Assembly: GCF_009932725.1 (NCBI RefSeq)
Contig: NZ_BLJU01000005.1
Coordinates: forward strand, 434,001-498,000
Direction of reading: 5' to 3'
Source of the DNA: Pseudomonas yangonensis
GTDB lineage: Bacteria > Pseudomonadota > Gammaproteobacteria > Pseudomonadales > Pseudomonadaceae
DNA length: 64,000 bases
Part shown: positions 35,443 to 44,041 of the stretch, piece by piece
How the letters are laid out: every line of letters begins with the position of its first letter
Position numbering within the stretch: the stretch's first letter is position 1
Position numbers and translations under genes: made by a program
The notes under the pieces: generated by a model
Told to the model about the DNA's origin: nothing
Databases searched by the model: none
The model's input: only the letters and a program-made list of their open reading frames with translations

Positions 35443-38193
35443 ATGCCTCGCCTTCACCTGGTTTTGCTGCTGTTGTGGCTTGCCTGCCCGGCATGGGCCC
35501 TTACGCCTGCGCCGCTGGATAGCGACGACCTGCGCCTGTCTCTCGGGCCGTACACCGGTTACTACGAGGACGTGGGCGGTACCCTCAACGTCGAGCAGGT
35601 GCTGGCCCTGGAGGATGACGACTTTCGTAAAGTCAGCGGCGAACATGCCAATCTCGGCAAGAATGCTTCGGTCTGGTGGTTCAAGATTCGCCTGGTCAAT
35701 GCCTTGAAACATGAGGTGGGCGGCTACCTTGAAATCAATTATCCACTACTCGATCACCTGCAGGTTCACCTGATCAACCCCGATGGCAAAAGCCTGCAAC
35801 AGGAAAGCGGCGACACCTTCGCCTTCTCCCAACGGCCGGTGCAGGTTCGCAATTTCTGGTTCCCCATGCAGCTCGAACCCGGCGTCAGCACGCTGCTGGT
35901 TCGCGTGGAAACCACCAGCACGGTGTTCGTGCCGCTGTTCTTTGCCACTTATGGCGCAAGCGCGGCGGCGCAGGAGAATCTGATGGGTTTCAACGGCGCG
36001 TTCTACGGCGTGCTGTTCGCCATGTTCTGCTACAACCTGTTTCTTTACCTGTCGCTGCGCGAATCGGCTTATCTCTGGTACCTGGCCTACAACCTCAACG
36101 TTGGCCTGCTCGCCGCCTGCTTCGATGGCATGCTGTTCAAGTTGCTGCCCGAGCACGTGGCCTTGCAGTCGGTGAGCATCTATATCCTCATGTACCTGCA
36201 CTGCCTCACGGCCATCCAGTTCAGCCGCCATTTCCTTCACGCCCGACAGTACTTCCCGCGCCTGGACACCTACCTGCGCCTGCTGATGCTGATCTGCGTC
36301 GGCTGCCTGCTGTCGGTGCCACTGATTGGCTTCGCGGCGTGGAACATCCTCGCCAGCGTCACCGTTTCCCTGGTCTCGTTGATCCTGCTGCTGACCGGCA
36401 TCTATGTCTGGCGCCGCGGCGTGCGCTACGGCTCTTATTACACGCTGGCCTGGGCCATTCTGCTGTTCGCCTTCATCCAGGCCACTACCGGTTCGCTGGG
36501 GCTGGAAGTATTCGGCGTATTCGGCGCCACGGTGGTGAAGATCGGCGTGACCATCGAGCTGATCACCCTGTCCATCGGCCTGGCCGACCGCATCAACCTG
36601 CTCAAGGAAGAAGGCTTCCAGTCTCGCCGGGCGGCAGAGCAGGCAGCCTTCGAGAGCCAGGCCAAGAGCCGCTTCCTGGCCAAGATGAGCCATGAGATCC
36701 GCACCCCGCTCAATGGCGTGCTGGGCATGCTGCAACTGCTGCGCGAAACGCCGCTGGATCGCAGCCAGCGCTTCTATGTCGATACCATCTCCAGCTCCGG
36801 CAGTTCGCTGATGGCGGTGATTAACGACATCCTCGACTACGCCCGTATCGAGTCAGGCAAGCTCAGTCTGGAGCAGATCGAGTTCGATCTCGAGGACATG
36901 ATTTCCGAGACCCTCAGCCTGTTCACCGGCCAGGCTCTGGACAAGCGCCTGCGCCTTTACGTCAGCCTGGAAAATGGCGTACCACGGCGCATTCAGGGTG
37001 ACCCGACGCGGCTCAAGCAAGTGCTGATGAACCTGCTCAGCAACGCCCTGAAGTTCACCGCAGAAGGCCATGTGGCAGTCAGCGTCAGCCGCCGCAGCGA
37101 CAGCCATGGTAAGCCGCACCTGATATTCGCCGTCAGCGACAGTGGCATCGGCATCAGCGAGCAGGCGCTGGCACAGTTGTTCGAATCCTTCGCCCAGGGC
37201 GACTCCAGCACCACGCGCCGCTATGGCGGCAGCGGGCTGGGGCTGGCCATCAGCAAGGAACTGGTGGAGATGATGGGCGGGCGGATCGAGGTACAGAGCA
37301 CCCTCGGCCAGGGTACTCGTTTTGCCTTCGACATCCCCTTGCTGAGCGAGCAGGACGTGCCTGAAGAGCTCAACCGCCTGCTGGCGGGCCGCACCGCCCT
37401 GCTCGCCTCGCTCGATGGCCTTGGGCTGGATGCCATGAGCCGCCTGCTCGGTCGCTGGGGCATGCGCACCGAGCGTTGCCAGACACCGGAGCGACTGCAG
37501 GACTATCTGGAGGATTTCGCGGCGCCACCGCTGCTGGTACTAATGGCGCCCTGGCCAGGTGGCGTCAACCATTGGCTCGATTCAATCAGGCCAAAACTAC
37601 AGGCGCAGCAGCGCGTGCTGCTGATCTGCCCGCCCGAAGCCTGTCCGCAGCTACCGGCGAGCCAGGGCCTGCGTCTGCAACACCTGGCCCAGCCGGTGGC
37701 GATCAACGCACTGCGTCAGGCACTCACCGGGCTATACGAAGAACCCCGGGCAAAGGTACATCAGTTGGTCAGAGATATGCGCAGCGACAACAGTAACGCC
37801 CCCTGCATACTGGTAGCAGAAGACAACCCGGTGAATCAGCTGGTGGTTCAGGGCTTCCTGAAGAAACGCGGCTACAGCGTGCGCCTGGTCACCAATGGCC
37901 AGGCCGCCGTCGATGAATACAGCCGTGACCCGGCTGCCGTGCACCTGATCCTGATGGACTGCGAGATGCCGGTGATGGACGGCTTCGAAGCCACCCGACA
38001 AATCCGGCGCCTGGAGCGCAGCCGCCAGCTTGCTGCAGTACCGGTTATCGCCCTGACTGCACACATCCTCGAAGAGCACCGCCAGCATGGACTGGATGCG
38101 GGCATGGACGATTTCCTCGGTAAGCCGCTCGATAGCGGCCTGCTTTACAGCACGCTGGAGCGTTTTCTGAAACGCCCCGGCAACCGCGCCTGA
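35443..38193 (+). CDS. Hybrid sensor histidine kinase, 7TMR-DISM type
   Basis: A 916-residue membrane kinase. Signal peptide (about 1-19), periplasmic 7TMR-DISM sensing domain (about 35-180), seven transmembrane helices (about 185-385), histidine kinase core with H417 in [11 protein letters not shown], ATPase domain with N and G boxes ([25 protein letters not shown]), a degenerate receiver (about 645-760, no clear phospho-Asp) and a true C-terminal receiver with D839 in [11 protein letters not shown]. RetS/LadS have the same input domain. It lies directly after the NAGGN operon, as in P. aeruginosa from memory, but behind its own terminator, so a role in osmotic signalling is only suggested by position. 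Confidence 0.92.
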   Translation: MPRLHLVLLLLWLACPAWALTPAPLDSDDLRLSLGPYTGYYEDVGGTLNVEQVLALEDDDFRKVSGEHANLGKNASVWWFKIRLVNALKHEVGGYLEINYPLLDHLQVHLINPDGKSLQQESGDTFAFSQRPVQVRNFWFPMQLEPGVSTLLVRVETTSTVFVPLFFATYGASAAAQENLMGFNGAFYGVLFAMFCYNLFLYLSLRESAYLWYLAYNLNVGLLAACFDGMLFKLLPEHVALQSVSIYILMYLHCLTAIQFSRHFLHARQYFPRLDTYLRLLMLICVGCLLSVPLIGFAAWNILASVTVSLVSLILLLTGIYVWRRGVRYGSYYTLAWAILLFAFIQATTGSLGLEVFGVFGATVVKIGVTIELITLSIGLADRINLLKEEGFQSRRAAEQAAFESQAKSRFLAKMSHEIRTPLNGVLGMLQLLRETPLDRSQRFYVDTISSSGSSLMAVINDILDYARIESGKLSLEQIEFDLEDMISETLSLFTGQALDKRLRLYVSLENGVPRRIQGDPTRLKQVLMNLLSNALKFTAEGHVAVSVSRRSDSHGKPHLIFAVSDSGIGISEQALAQLFESFAQGDSSTTRRYGGSGLGLAISKELVEMMGGRIEVQSTLGQGTRFAFDIPLLSEQDVPEELNRLLAGRTALLASLDGLGLDAMSRLLGRWGMRTERCQTPERLQDYLEDFAAPPLLVLMAPWPGGVNHWLDSIRPKLQAQQRVLLICPPEACPQLPASQGLRLQHLAQPVAINALRQALTGLYEEPRAKVHQLVRDMRSDNSNAPCILVAEDNPVNQLVVQGFLKKRGYSVRLVTNGQAAVDEYSRDPAAVHLILMDCEMPVMDGFEATRQIRRLERSRQLAAVPVIALTAHILEEHRQHGLDAGMDDFLGKPLDSGLLYSTLERFLKRPGNRA

Positions 38194-38257
38194 ATAGACT
38201 CGCAGCCTGGCGCCCTCTGGCTCTATCATGGGCGCCAACAACCGGAGCCCATTCGCT

Positions 38258-38509
38258 GTGCTGATCCCCGCTCACCTGCTGCAAGCCGATACCCTTACCG
38301 CCCTGATCGAAGATTTCGTCACCCGCGACGGCACCGACAACGGTGACGAAACGCCGCTGGAAACCCGCGTACAGCGAGTACGCCGCGCTCTGGACAAGGG
38401 CGAGGCGGTGATCGTGTTCGACCCGGAAAGCCAGCAATGTCAGCTGGCGATGAAGCGTGACGTGCCCAGGGAATGGCTGGATGCCCTGAACGACACCCTC
38501 AATGATTGA
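38258..38509 (+). CDS. YheU family protein (UPF0270)
   Basis: An 83-residue protein. The start is a GTG (VLIPAHLLQADTL), because homologues begin with MLIP; CGGAG lies about 10 bases upstream. The conserved core EDFVTRDGTDNGDETPLE is intact. No function is known. Its 3' end overlaps the convergent glycosylase gene by 11 bases. Confidence 0.85.
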   Translation: MLIPAHLLQADTLTALIEDFVTRDGTDNGDETPLETRVQRVRRALDKGEAVIVFDPESQQCQLAMKRDVPREWLDALNDTLND

Positions 38510-39170
38510 CCGTATGCGCCAGCATCACCGATAGCTGGCACAGCGGCCGTCCGCTCTCGGCCTGCCACTGATTGAAGGCAGCCTGCACCGCGGCCAGATC
38601 CTTCTGACTGGTCGGCGCCTTGTTGATCACGCCCTGCGCTTTGAGCGCGGCGACCATGTCGTCGGTGGGGACGAAGGTATCCTTGCCCACCATGCGCAGA
38701 AAACGCGGCGCCGACAGTCCACCAAGCTGGTTGCCCTGCCTGGCCAGGTATTTCCACAACCCGACGATATCGGTCACCGGCCAGTCGGCGATCAGGGCGC
38801 CGAAGCTACCTTTCTCGCGGCGCACGTCGAGGATGAACTGGGCATTGCGCGGCACGCTCTTGAGCTTACCCAGGTGGCGGATCAGCCGCGCATCCTGCAT
38901 CAGGTTCTCCAGACGCTCGGCCCCCATCAGCACGACCTTTTCCGGGTCGAAGCCGAAGAACACCTCCTCGAACGCCGGCCACTTGGCGTCCACCAGGCTG
39001 TGCTTGAGGCCGGCGCGGAAGATGCGCAGGCTCATCAGCGACAGATAGCGGTCATCGCTCAGCGCGCGCAGCGCTGCATCGCTGCGCGGCTCCGGCAGCA
39101 TGGCCTCCAGCGCCTTGGCCGAGCCGAAACGGTTTAGGCAGAACTCGTGCAGCCACTTGTAATCACGCAT
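38499..39170 (-). CDS. DNA-3-methyladenine glycosylase I-like protein (HhH-GPD)
   Basis: A 223-residue protein related to Tag. Helices LMSLRIFRAGLKHSLVDAKWP and ENLMQDARLIRHLGKLKS correspond to the helix-hairpin-helix glycosylase core, and GNQLGGLSAPRFLRMVGKDTF to the lid. It lacks the N-terminal CxW zinc motif of classical Tag (MxRCxW), so it may belong to a divergent group with a different lesion range. AAGGA lies 8 bases before the ATG. Confidence 0.75.
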   Translation of the reverse strand: MRDYKWLHEFCLNRFGSAKALEAMLPEPRSDAALRALSDDRYLSLMSLRIFRAGLKHSLVDAKWPAFEEVFFGFDPEKVVLMGAERLENLMQDARLIRHLGKLKSVPRNAQFILDVRREKGSFGALIADWPVTDIVGLWKYLARQGNQLGGLSAPRFLRMVGKDTFVPTDDMVAALKAQGVINKAPTSQKDLAAVQAAFNQWQAESGRPLCQLSVMLAHTVNH

Positions 39171-39235
39171 GAATCGAATCCTTCATGAAACGGATGACGA
39201 AGCCTGCACGCAGGAAGCACTACAGTTCAAGCCCA

Positions 39236-39316
39236 GTGGGAGCCCCGCCCCGGGGCGAAGCTCTTTGCCTGTACGCCTCAGGCCTGAGCACATTCGCCGC
39301 GAGGCGCGGCTCCTAC
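39236..39316. repeat. Inverted pair of REP-like elements (GTRGGAGC family)
   Basis: GTGGGAGCCCCGCCCCGGGG (39236 onward) faces the reverse unit TTCGCCGCGAGGCGCGGCTC ending at 39316. The right unit overlaps the last codons of DAHP synthase: its GTAGGAGC end supplies the TAG stop codon, so the repeat inserted at, or shaped, the gene's end. Confidence 0.7.
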
Positions 39317-40386
39317 AGCAAAACACCGCGCAAACGCTCGGCAGCCAGGCGCAAGGATGCTTCGGTGCCCTCCCAACCCAGGCAGCCATCGGTGATCGAC
39401 ACGCCATAACGCAGCTCGCCGGACAGCGCCTGGCAGCCGTCGAACAAATGGCTCTCCAGCATCACTCCGCGCAGACTGGCATCACCGGCCAGACGCTGCT
39501 CGATCACACTGTCCAGTACCGCCGGTTGACGCAACGGATCCTTGCCACTGTTGGCGTGACTGCAGTCGACCATGATGCGCGGCGCGATACCCTGACGCTG
39601 CAGCGCCTCGCGCGCAGCGGCGACGCTGGCGGCATCGTGGTTCGGCGCGCCATGGCCGCCGCGCAGCACCAGATGGGTGTCCGGGTTGCCGGCGGTGTGC
39701 AGCAGCGCCGGATGACCGAGGTCGTCGATGCCGAAATGCTGATGCGGATGCGCCGCCGAACGCATGGCGTCACAGGCGATGCCGACGCTGCCGTCGGTGC
39801 CGTTCTTGAAGCCGACCGGCAGATCCAGACCGCTGACCATCTCGCGGTGCACCTGCGACTCGCTGGTACGTGCGCCAATCGCCGCCCAGCCGAGCAGATC
39901 ATCGAAGTAACCAGCCGCCATCGGCTGCAGCAGTTCGCTGGCCAGCGGCAGGCCGCGCTCAAGGATATCCAGCATTAGTTGCCGCGACAGGCGCAGCCCT
40001 TCGGCCATATCACCACTGCCATTTAGATGCGGGTCGTACAACAGGCCCTTCCAGCCCACGGTGGTGCGCGGTTTTTCCACGTAGGCGCGCATCACCAACA
40101 GCAACTGGTCATCGACCTGCGGCGCCAGTTCAGCCAGACGCTCGGCGTATTCGAGGGCGCTGGTGCGGTCATGCAGGGAACAGGGGCCGACCACCACCAG
40201 CAGGCGCGAATCTCGGCCATCGAGCACGGCGCGGATGGCCTCGCGGTCGGCGGCGATACGTTCGGCAAGTACGGCGGATAGCGGCAGGCGCTGGCGCAGT
40301 ACGGCGGGGCTGGGCAGCGGCTGGGCGCTGCGGCGGGCGATGGTGGTGACGGGGCAAGCGAGTTGAGCGGAGACGGATGCATTCAT
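39313..40386 (-). CDS. 3-deoxy-7-phosphoheptulonate synthase (DAHP synthase, class I)
   Basis: A 357-residue AroFGH-type enzyme for the first step of aromatic amino acid synthesis (phosphoenolpyruvate plus erythrose 4-phosphate). Motifs: VVVGPCSLHD, RAYVEKPRTTVGWKG, GARTSESQVHREMVSG, KNGTDGSVGIA, DCSHANSGKDP (metal/substrate His). It resembles the P. aeruginosa enzyme often called Trp-sensitive. Which amino acid feeds back cannot be read with certainty. Upstream lie two short aromatic leader peptides and a terminator, consistent with attenuation. AAGGA is about 11 bases before the ATG. Confidence 0.95.
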   Translation of the reverse strand: MNASVSAQLACPVTTIARRSAQPLPSPAVLRQRLPLSAVLAERIAADREAIRAVLDGRDSRLLVVVGPCSLHDRTSALEYAERLAELAPQVDDQLLLVMRAYVEKPRTTVGWKGLLYDPHLNGSGDMAEGLRLSRQLMLDILERGLPLASELLQPMAAGYFDDLLGWAAIGARTSESQVHREMVSGLDLPVGFKNGTDGSVGIACDAMRSAAHPHQHFGIDDLGHPALLHTAGNPDTHLVLRGGHGAPNHDAASVAAAREALQRQGIAPRIMVDCSHANSGKDPLRQPAVLDSVIEQRLAGDASLRGVMLESHLFDGCQALSGELRYGVSITDGCLGWEGTEASLRLAAERLRGVLL

Positions 40387-40403
40387 GATCTGGCGGTTCC
40401 TTG

Positions 40404-40429
40404 GCCGGCGCGGTCTATACCGCGGCGGC
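40404..40429 (-). promoter_or_regulatory. Hairpin directly before the DAHP synthase ribosome binding site
   Basis: CGCGGT-CTAT-ACCGCG extended by four further pairs across one mismatch. It sits between the stop of the second leader peptide and the AAGGA site, so a ribosome ending the leader would melt or shift it. Confidence 0.5.
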
Positions 40430-40430
40430 G

Positions 40431-40520
40431 CTAACTGAGTGTTCGTTGCAAAGGTGTCAGGGCGGTGGTGACGCTGCTAAATCGCCAGTCGTAGCGGTAG
40501 TTGCGGTAATAACGGTTCAT
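40431..40520 (-). CDS. Leader peptide 2 (MNRYYRNYRYDWRF...), 29 residues
   Basis: A 29-residue frame with AGGA 7 bases before ATG. Among its first 14 residues are four Tyr, one Trp and one Phe. It ends 44 bases before DAHP synthase. The content suggests a sensing peptide whose translation speed reports tyrosine/tryptophan supply. No function other than control is likely. Confidence 0.7.
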   Translation of the reverse strand: MNRYYRNYRYDWRFSSVTTALTPLQRTLS

Positions 40521-40555
40521 CTGTGAGTCCTCGATCTGTGGCCATTTTCGGCCGG

Positions 40556-40596
40556 AAAAAACAAAACCCCCGGTCGGGTTGCCGACCGGGGGTTTT
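40556..40596 (-). terminator. Attenuator terminator in the DAHP synthase leader
   Basis: Perfect 15-base stem AAAACCCCCGGTCGG / CCGACCGGGGGTTTT with loop of 4, then GTTTTTT on the minus strand. It begins 52 bases after the stop of leader peptide 1 and lies before leader peptide 2, so it can stop transcription before the gene. Confidence 0.9.
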
Positions 40597-40648
40597 CTGG
40601 AAAACGTCTCTGGTGGCGACCCTGGTGTCTCAGGCCGCCTGTGGGGTA

Positions 40649-40780
40649 TCAGGCGCGCCTGTGGCTAAACCAATACCCAAAAAAATAATACGCTGCAGCC
40701 GCGACCGACTGCGCACGCGCCAACGCGGCGCGCGAGACACCGGCTTGCAGCGTGGACAGGAGGTTGAGGCTGGCGGACAT
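40649..40780 (-). CDS. Leader peptide 1, ends ...AYYFFGYWFSHRRA, 43 residues
   Basis: A 43-residue frame with GGAG 7 bases before the ATG. Residues 31-38 read YYFFGYWF: three Tyr, three Phe and one Trp, written TAT TAT TTT TTT GGG TAT TGG TTT, i.e. with AT-rich codons that are rare in this GC-rich genome. The cluster is about 70 bases before the terminator stem, the arrangement of a ribosome-mediated attenuator. Just past it the 12-base palindrome CAGGCGCGCCTG and the related CAGGCGGCCTG can pair in alternative ways. Confidence 0.78.
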   Translation of the reverse strand: MSASLNLLSTLQAGVSRAALARAQSVAAAAYYFFGYWFSHRRA

Positions 40781-40804
40781 GAAATTCTCCAAAGCGATGG
40801 CCGA

Positions 40805-40834
40805 ACCATACTCCAGGCCTTTAGCGCCTGGCAA
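40805..40834 (-). promoter_or_regulatory. Promoter candidate for the DAHP synthase leader
   Basis: TTGCCA and TATGGT with 18 bases between on the minus strand. Transcription would start near 40798, giving a leader of only about 20 bases before leader peptide 1. Confidence 0.5.
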
Positions 40835-40837
40835 GCG

Positions 40838-40894
40838 TCGCGGCTAAAGCCCCTCCCACATGCGACGCGACCGTGGGAGGGGCTTTAGCCGCGA
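40838..40894. repeat. Long inverted REP pair (GGGAGGGGCTTTAGCCGCG)
   Basis: Perfect 20-base arms (40839-40858 and 40874-40893) separated by 15 bases. It lies 4 bases after the ttcA stop and right before the leader promoter, so it probably also ends ttcA transcription. Confidence 0.8.
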
Positions 40895-40898
40895 TGAT

Positions 40899-41723
40899 TT
40901 ACAGGCTCATCACATCGAGAAAGCGCGGCGTGGCGCTGTCGTCGATCTTCAGGCTCTTGAAGTCGAACAGGTTGCGGTCAGCCAGTTGCGAGGGGTGCAC
41001 GTTCTGCAGGGCGCGGAACATGATCTCGACGCGGCCAGGGCTCTTGCGCTCCCACTCCTGCAGCATCTCCTTAACCACCTGGCGCTGCAGGTTCTCCTGC
41101 GAGCCGCAGAGGTTGCACGGGATGATGGGGAATTCCTTGAGCTGGCTGTAGGCCTCGATATCGGCTTCGGCGCAATAGGCCAGCGGGCGGATCACCACGT
41201 TGCGGCCATCGTCCGACAGCAACTTGGGCGGCATGGCCTTGAGCGTGCCGCCGTAGAACATGTTGAGAAAGAAGGTTTCCAGAATGTCGTCGCGGTGGTG
41301 CCCCAGCGCCATCTTGGTCGCGCCGATCTCGTCGGCATAGGTGTACAGGGTGCCGCGCCGCAGGCGCGAGCACAGCGAGCAGGTGGTCTTGCCCTCGGGA
41401 ATCTTCTCCTTGACCACCGAGTAGGTGTCCTTCTCGATGATGTGGTACTGCACACCGATGGACTCCAGATAGGCCGGCAGCACGTGCTCGGGAAAGCCGG
41501 GCTGCTTCTGGTCCATGTTCACCGCGACGATCTCGAACTTGATCGGCGCGACCTTCTGCAGATACAGCAGCACGTCGAGCATGGTGTAGCTGTCCTTGCC
41601 GCCGGACAGGCAGACCATCACCTTGTCGCCATCCTCGATCATGTTGAAATCGGTGATGGCTTCGCCGGCCAGGCGGCGAATGCGCTTCTGCAGTTTGTTC
41701 TGGTTGACCGAAAGGGTGCCCAT
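40899..41723 (-). CDS. ttcA: tRNA 2-thiocytidine(32) synthetase
   Basis: A 274-residue ATP- and Fe-S-dependent tRNA thiolase that makes s2C32. PP-loop SGGKDS at 40-45; Fe-S cysteines C115 and C118 (CSLC) and C203 (with C206, CNLC). The start [15 protein letters not shown] is the family start; the in-frame ATG 17 codons upstream gives unrelated residues. It is divergent from the DnaJ-domain gene. Confidence 0.96.
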   Translation of the reverse strand: MGTLSVNQNKLQKRIRRLAGEAITDFNMIEDGDKVMVCLSGGKDSYTMLDVLLYLQKVAPIKFEIVAVNMDQKQPGFPEHVLPAYLESIGVQYHIIEKDTYSVVKEKIPEGKTTCSLCSRLRRGTLYTYADEIGATKMALGHHRDDILETFFLNMFYGGTLKAMPPKLLSDDGRNVVIRPLAYCAEADIEAYSQLKEFPIIPCNLCGSQENLQRQVVKEMLQEWERKSPGRVEIMFRALQNVHPSQLADRNLFDFKSLKIDDSATPRFLDVMSL

Positions 41724-41824
41724 GGTGCGTCGAAATCCGAGGGGGTGGGAACGAAAGCGCGACATTTTACGCACAAAGGCGCTGCACCCCTACCCCGTTG
41801 ACGGTTAAATGCTAGGCTCGGCCG

Positions 41825-42418
41825 ATGAACGACGACCTAGACCCCAGCCAGGATCTCGCAGAGCAGGTGCTGCAATTATTACAGAACGCTCCCGACGGTC
41901 TGGCCGAATACGCCCTGATCCAGCAGCTCAAGTCCCGCCACAGCGGCCATCTGCCCAACCTGCCGCTGACAGACAAGCTGGTGCTGTTTCGCACCCATTT
42001 TCTGCTGTTCAACGCGCTCTACCGCCTGCGTGACCGACTCTGGCAGGAGCAGACGCACCTGCTCGAGATCAGCCCGCTGTGCATTCGCCTGCAGCCCTAT
42101 CGGGCCGGCAGCAGCGCGCTGAGCGAACGCGACGAGCTACGCGACTACTACCTGGACATGAGCCACCTGCAGAGCACCGACGAACGCGACGTGGAACGCC
42201 TGCTGACCAGCTTCTGGACGCGCATGCAGGGCGGCGACGAGAAGCAGGCCGCCCTGGAGCTGTTTGAACTCAACAACGAACGCACGCTCGATTTGCCACG
42301 AATCAAGCAGCGCTACCGACAAATGGTCAGCTTGCACCATCCGGACCGAGGCGGCAGTACAGAGCGCTTGCAGTCGATCAACCTGGCGATGGAAATTCTT
42401 GAGCGCTATTACCACTGA
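41825..42418 (+). CDS. DnaJ-domain protein (DNA-J related)
   Basis: A 197-residue co-chaperone-like protein. The N-terminal part (about 10-145) is the DNAJ-related domain found in gamma-proteobacteria; the J domain is at the C-terminus with the HPD motif in MVSLHHPDRGGS (about 167-178), which stimulates DnaK. The J domain at the end, not at the start, is characteristic of this group. Client proteins are unknown. Confidence 0.9.
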   Translation: MNDDLDPSQDLAEQVLQLLQNAPDGLAEYALIQQLKSRHSGHLPNLPLTDKLVLFRTHFLLFNALYRLRDRLWQEQTHLLEISPLCIRLQPYRAGSSALSERDELRDYYLDMSHLQSTDERDVERLLTSFWTRMQGGDEKQAALELFELNNERTLDLPRIKQRYRQMVSLHHPDRGGSTERLQSINLAMEILERYYH

Positions 42419-42584
42419 CGCCTAGAGAGCAATTTGCTCTAAAGCCAGACACCACGCCTGCCCCAGGCCCTGCCTATACTGCGGCATAAGGTCGCATCGA
42501 TTTGGCCTGACACCCGGTGACGCTGTACACGCGTCCCGGGCGTTCGCTGGGGGGCGACCGTCATAAGAAAAGGAGGTGTCTGGC

Positions 42585-43184
42585 ATGATCCACCACGTTT
42601 GGGGGCTCTTCACCCATCCCGATCAAGAATGGCAAGAAATTCGTGGCGAGGAAGAATCCATCAGCCACATGTACCTGACCCATGTTCTGATTCTGGCGGC
42701 GATTCCCGCCATCTCGGCCTATATCGGCACCACTCAGGTTGGCTGGGCAATCGGCGACCGAACACCCGTCATGCTTACCGAAGGCAGTGCAATGGTGATG
42801 ACCATCATGTCCTACCTGGCGATGCTAGCCGGCGTGGCCGTGATGGGCGCCTTCATCCACTGGATGGCACGTACCTACGATGCCAACCCGAGCCTAACCC
42901 AGTGTGTGGTATTCGCTGCCTATACGGCGACGCCGCTGTTCATCGGAGGCCTTGCAGCGCTCTATCCGCATCTGTGGTTGGGCATGGTCGTAGGCACGGT
43001 CGCGATCTGCTACACGGTCTATCTGCTCTACGTCGGCATACCGACCTTCATGAATATCCCCGAAGATGAGGGCTTCATGTTCTCCAGCTCCGTGCTGGCA
43101 GTCGGTCTGGTGGTGCTGGTGGCGATGATCGCCAGCTCGGTAATCCTCTGGGGCATGGGCATCGGCCCGATCTACACCAGTTGA
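42585..43184 (+). CDS. Yip1 family membrane protein, paralogue A
   Basis: A 199-residue protein with five predicted transmembrane helices and the Yip1 N-terminal signature LFTHPDQEWQEIRGEEESI. AGGAGG lies 8 bases before the ATG. The next gene encodes a paralogue with the same opening pattern. Bacterial Yip1 proteins have no settled function; in eukaryotes Yip1 proteins are involved in vesicle traffic. A terminator follows the gene. Confidence 0.87.
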   Translation: MIHHVWGLFTHPDQEWQEIRGEEESISHMYLTHVLILAAIPAISAYIGTTQVGWAIGDRTPVMLTEGSAMVMTIMSYLAMLAGVAVMGAFIHWMARTYDANPSLTQCVVFAAYTATPLFIGGLAALYPHLWLGMVVGTVAICYTVYLLYVGIPTFMNIPEDEGFMFSSSVLAVGLVVLVAMIASSVILWGMGIGPIYTS

Positions 43185-43206
43185 TCGCGCTTGGCAGCAA
43201 TCAGCA

Positions 43207-43229
43207 GGCCGCCCCCGGGCGGCCTTTTT
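43207..43229 (+). terminator. Terminator after Yip1 paralogue A
   Basis: Stem GGCCGCC / GGCGGCC, loop CCCG, followed by TTTTT. Confidence 0.9.
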
Positions 43230-43318
43230 GTTGCCTTACAGCTTGTAAGGAAATTGAGTTGAACCCTACGCCGTATTGGCTGCCCCAAATATAAAGGCAG
43301 TCAGCGGATGGACTTACC

Positions 43319-43981
43319 ATGTATGCGAACCTCTACACCCTACTCACACGCCCGGATCGTGCCTGGACGGCAATTCGCCAGGATGAAGAACGCAATAGCG
43401 CCAACTACCTGCCCTACCTTTTTCTGTTTGCCCTGCTGCCGGCGGTTTGTCTGTTCATCGGCACACACTGGGTGGGCTGGAGCCTGGTCGAAGAAGAGCG
43501 TATCCGCCTGGAGGCGATAAGCGCCTTGCAGTTAAGCGTACTGCTCTATGTGGCGACGCTGATCGGCGTCTTCATCATGGGCTACTTCCTGCGCTATATG
43601 TCGCGGACCTTCGAGGCCAGGCCCACGTTCAACCAGTGCATCGGTTTCATCGCCTATGCCTGCACCCCGTTCTTCCTCGCCGGCATCGCCGCGCTCTACC
43701 CCACCCGCTGGTTGGCGATACTGGTTCTGGCGGCAGCCTGCGCGCATACCTCTTACCTGTTCTATGTCGGCCTGCCGCGCTTCATGCGCATCGACAACCA
43801 TCAAGGCTTTCTTTACGCCTCCTCGATGGTTGGCGTTGGCCTGCTGGTAGTTGTCACCATACTGGTCAGCACCATCCTGTTCTGGACCTACACGCTCCAG
43901 CCGGACTATCAGCGAACGGTCGATCAGGATCAGAGCCGCGGCACGCAGCAGGAGCGTATGCAACCGCCAGGAGACGAGTGA
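43319..43981 (+). CDS. Yip1 family membrane protein, paralogue B
   Basis: A 220-residue protein with the same plan as its upstream neighbour: LLTRPDRAWTAIRQDEERNS at the N-terminus, IGTHWVGW and five helices. The C-terminal 20 residues are hydrophilic and extra. A terminator and about 90 bases lie between the two, so it has its own promoter; a TATAAA lies about 30 bases before the start. Tandem duplication followed by divergence is evident. Confidence 0.87.
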   Translation: MYANLYTLLTRPDRAWTAIRQDEERNSANYLPYLFLFALLPAVCLFIGTHWVGWSLVEEERIRLEAISALQLSVLLYVATLIGVFIMGYFLRYMSRTFEARPTFNQCIGFIAYACTPFFLAGIAALYPTRWLAILVLAAACAHTSYLFYVGLPRFMRIDNHQGFLYASSMVGVGLLVVVTILVSTILFWTYTLQPDYQRTVDQDQSRGTQQERMQPPGDE

Positions 43982-44041
43982 TACCTGCGCAGCCGGGCTG
44001 CTTGCGGCATAATTCGCCCTCAGCCCGTACCTGCGCCAGTC

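Noticed and set aside
42426..42440. Palindrome AGAGCAATTTGCTCT after the DnaJ-domain gene as terminator
   Set aside because: The loop would be one base or less and no T-run follows; at most a protein site or a weak hairpin.
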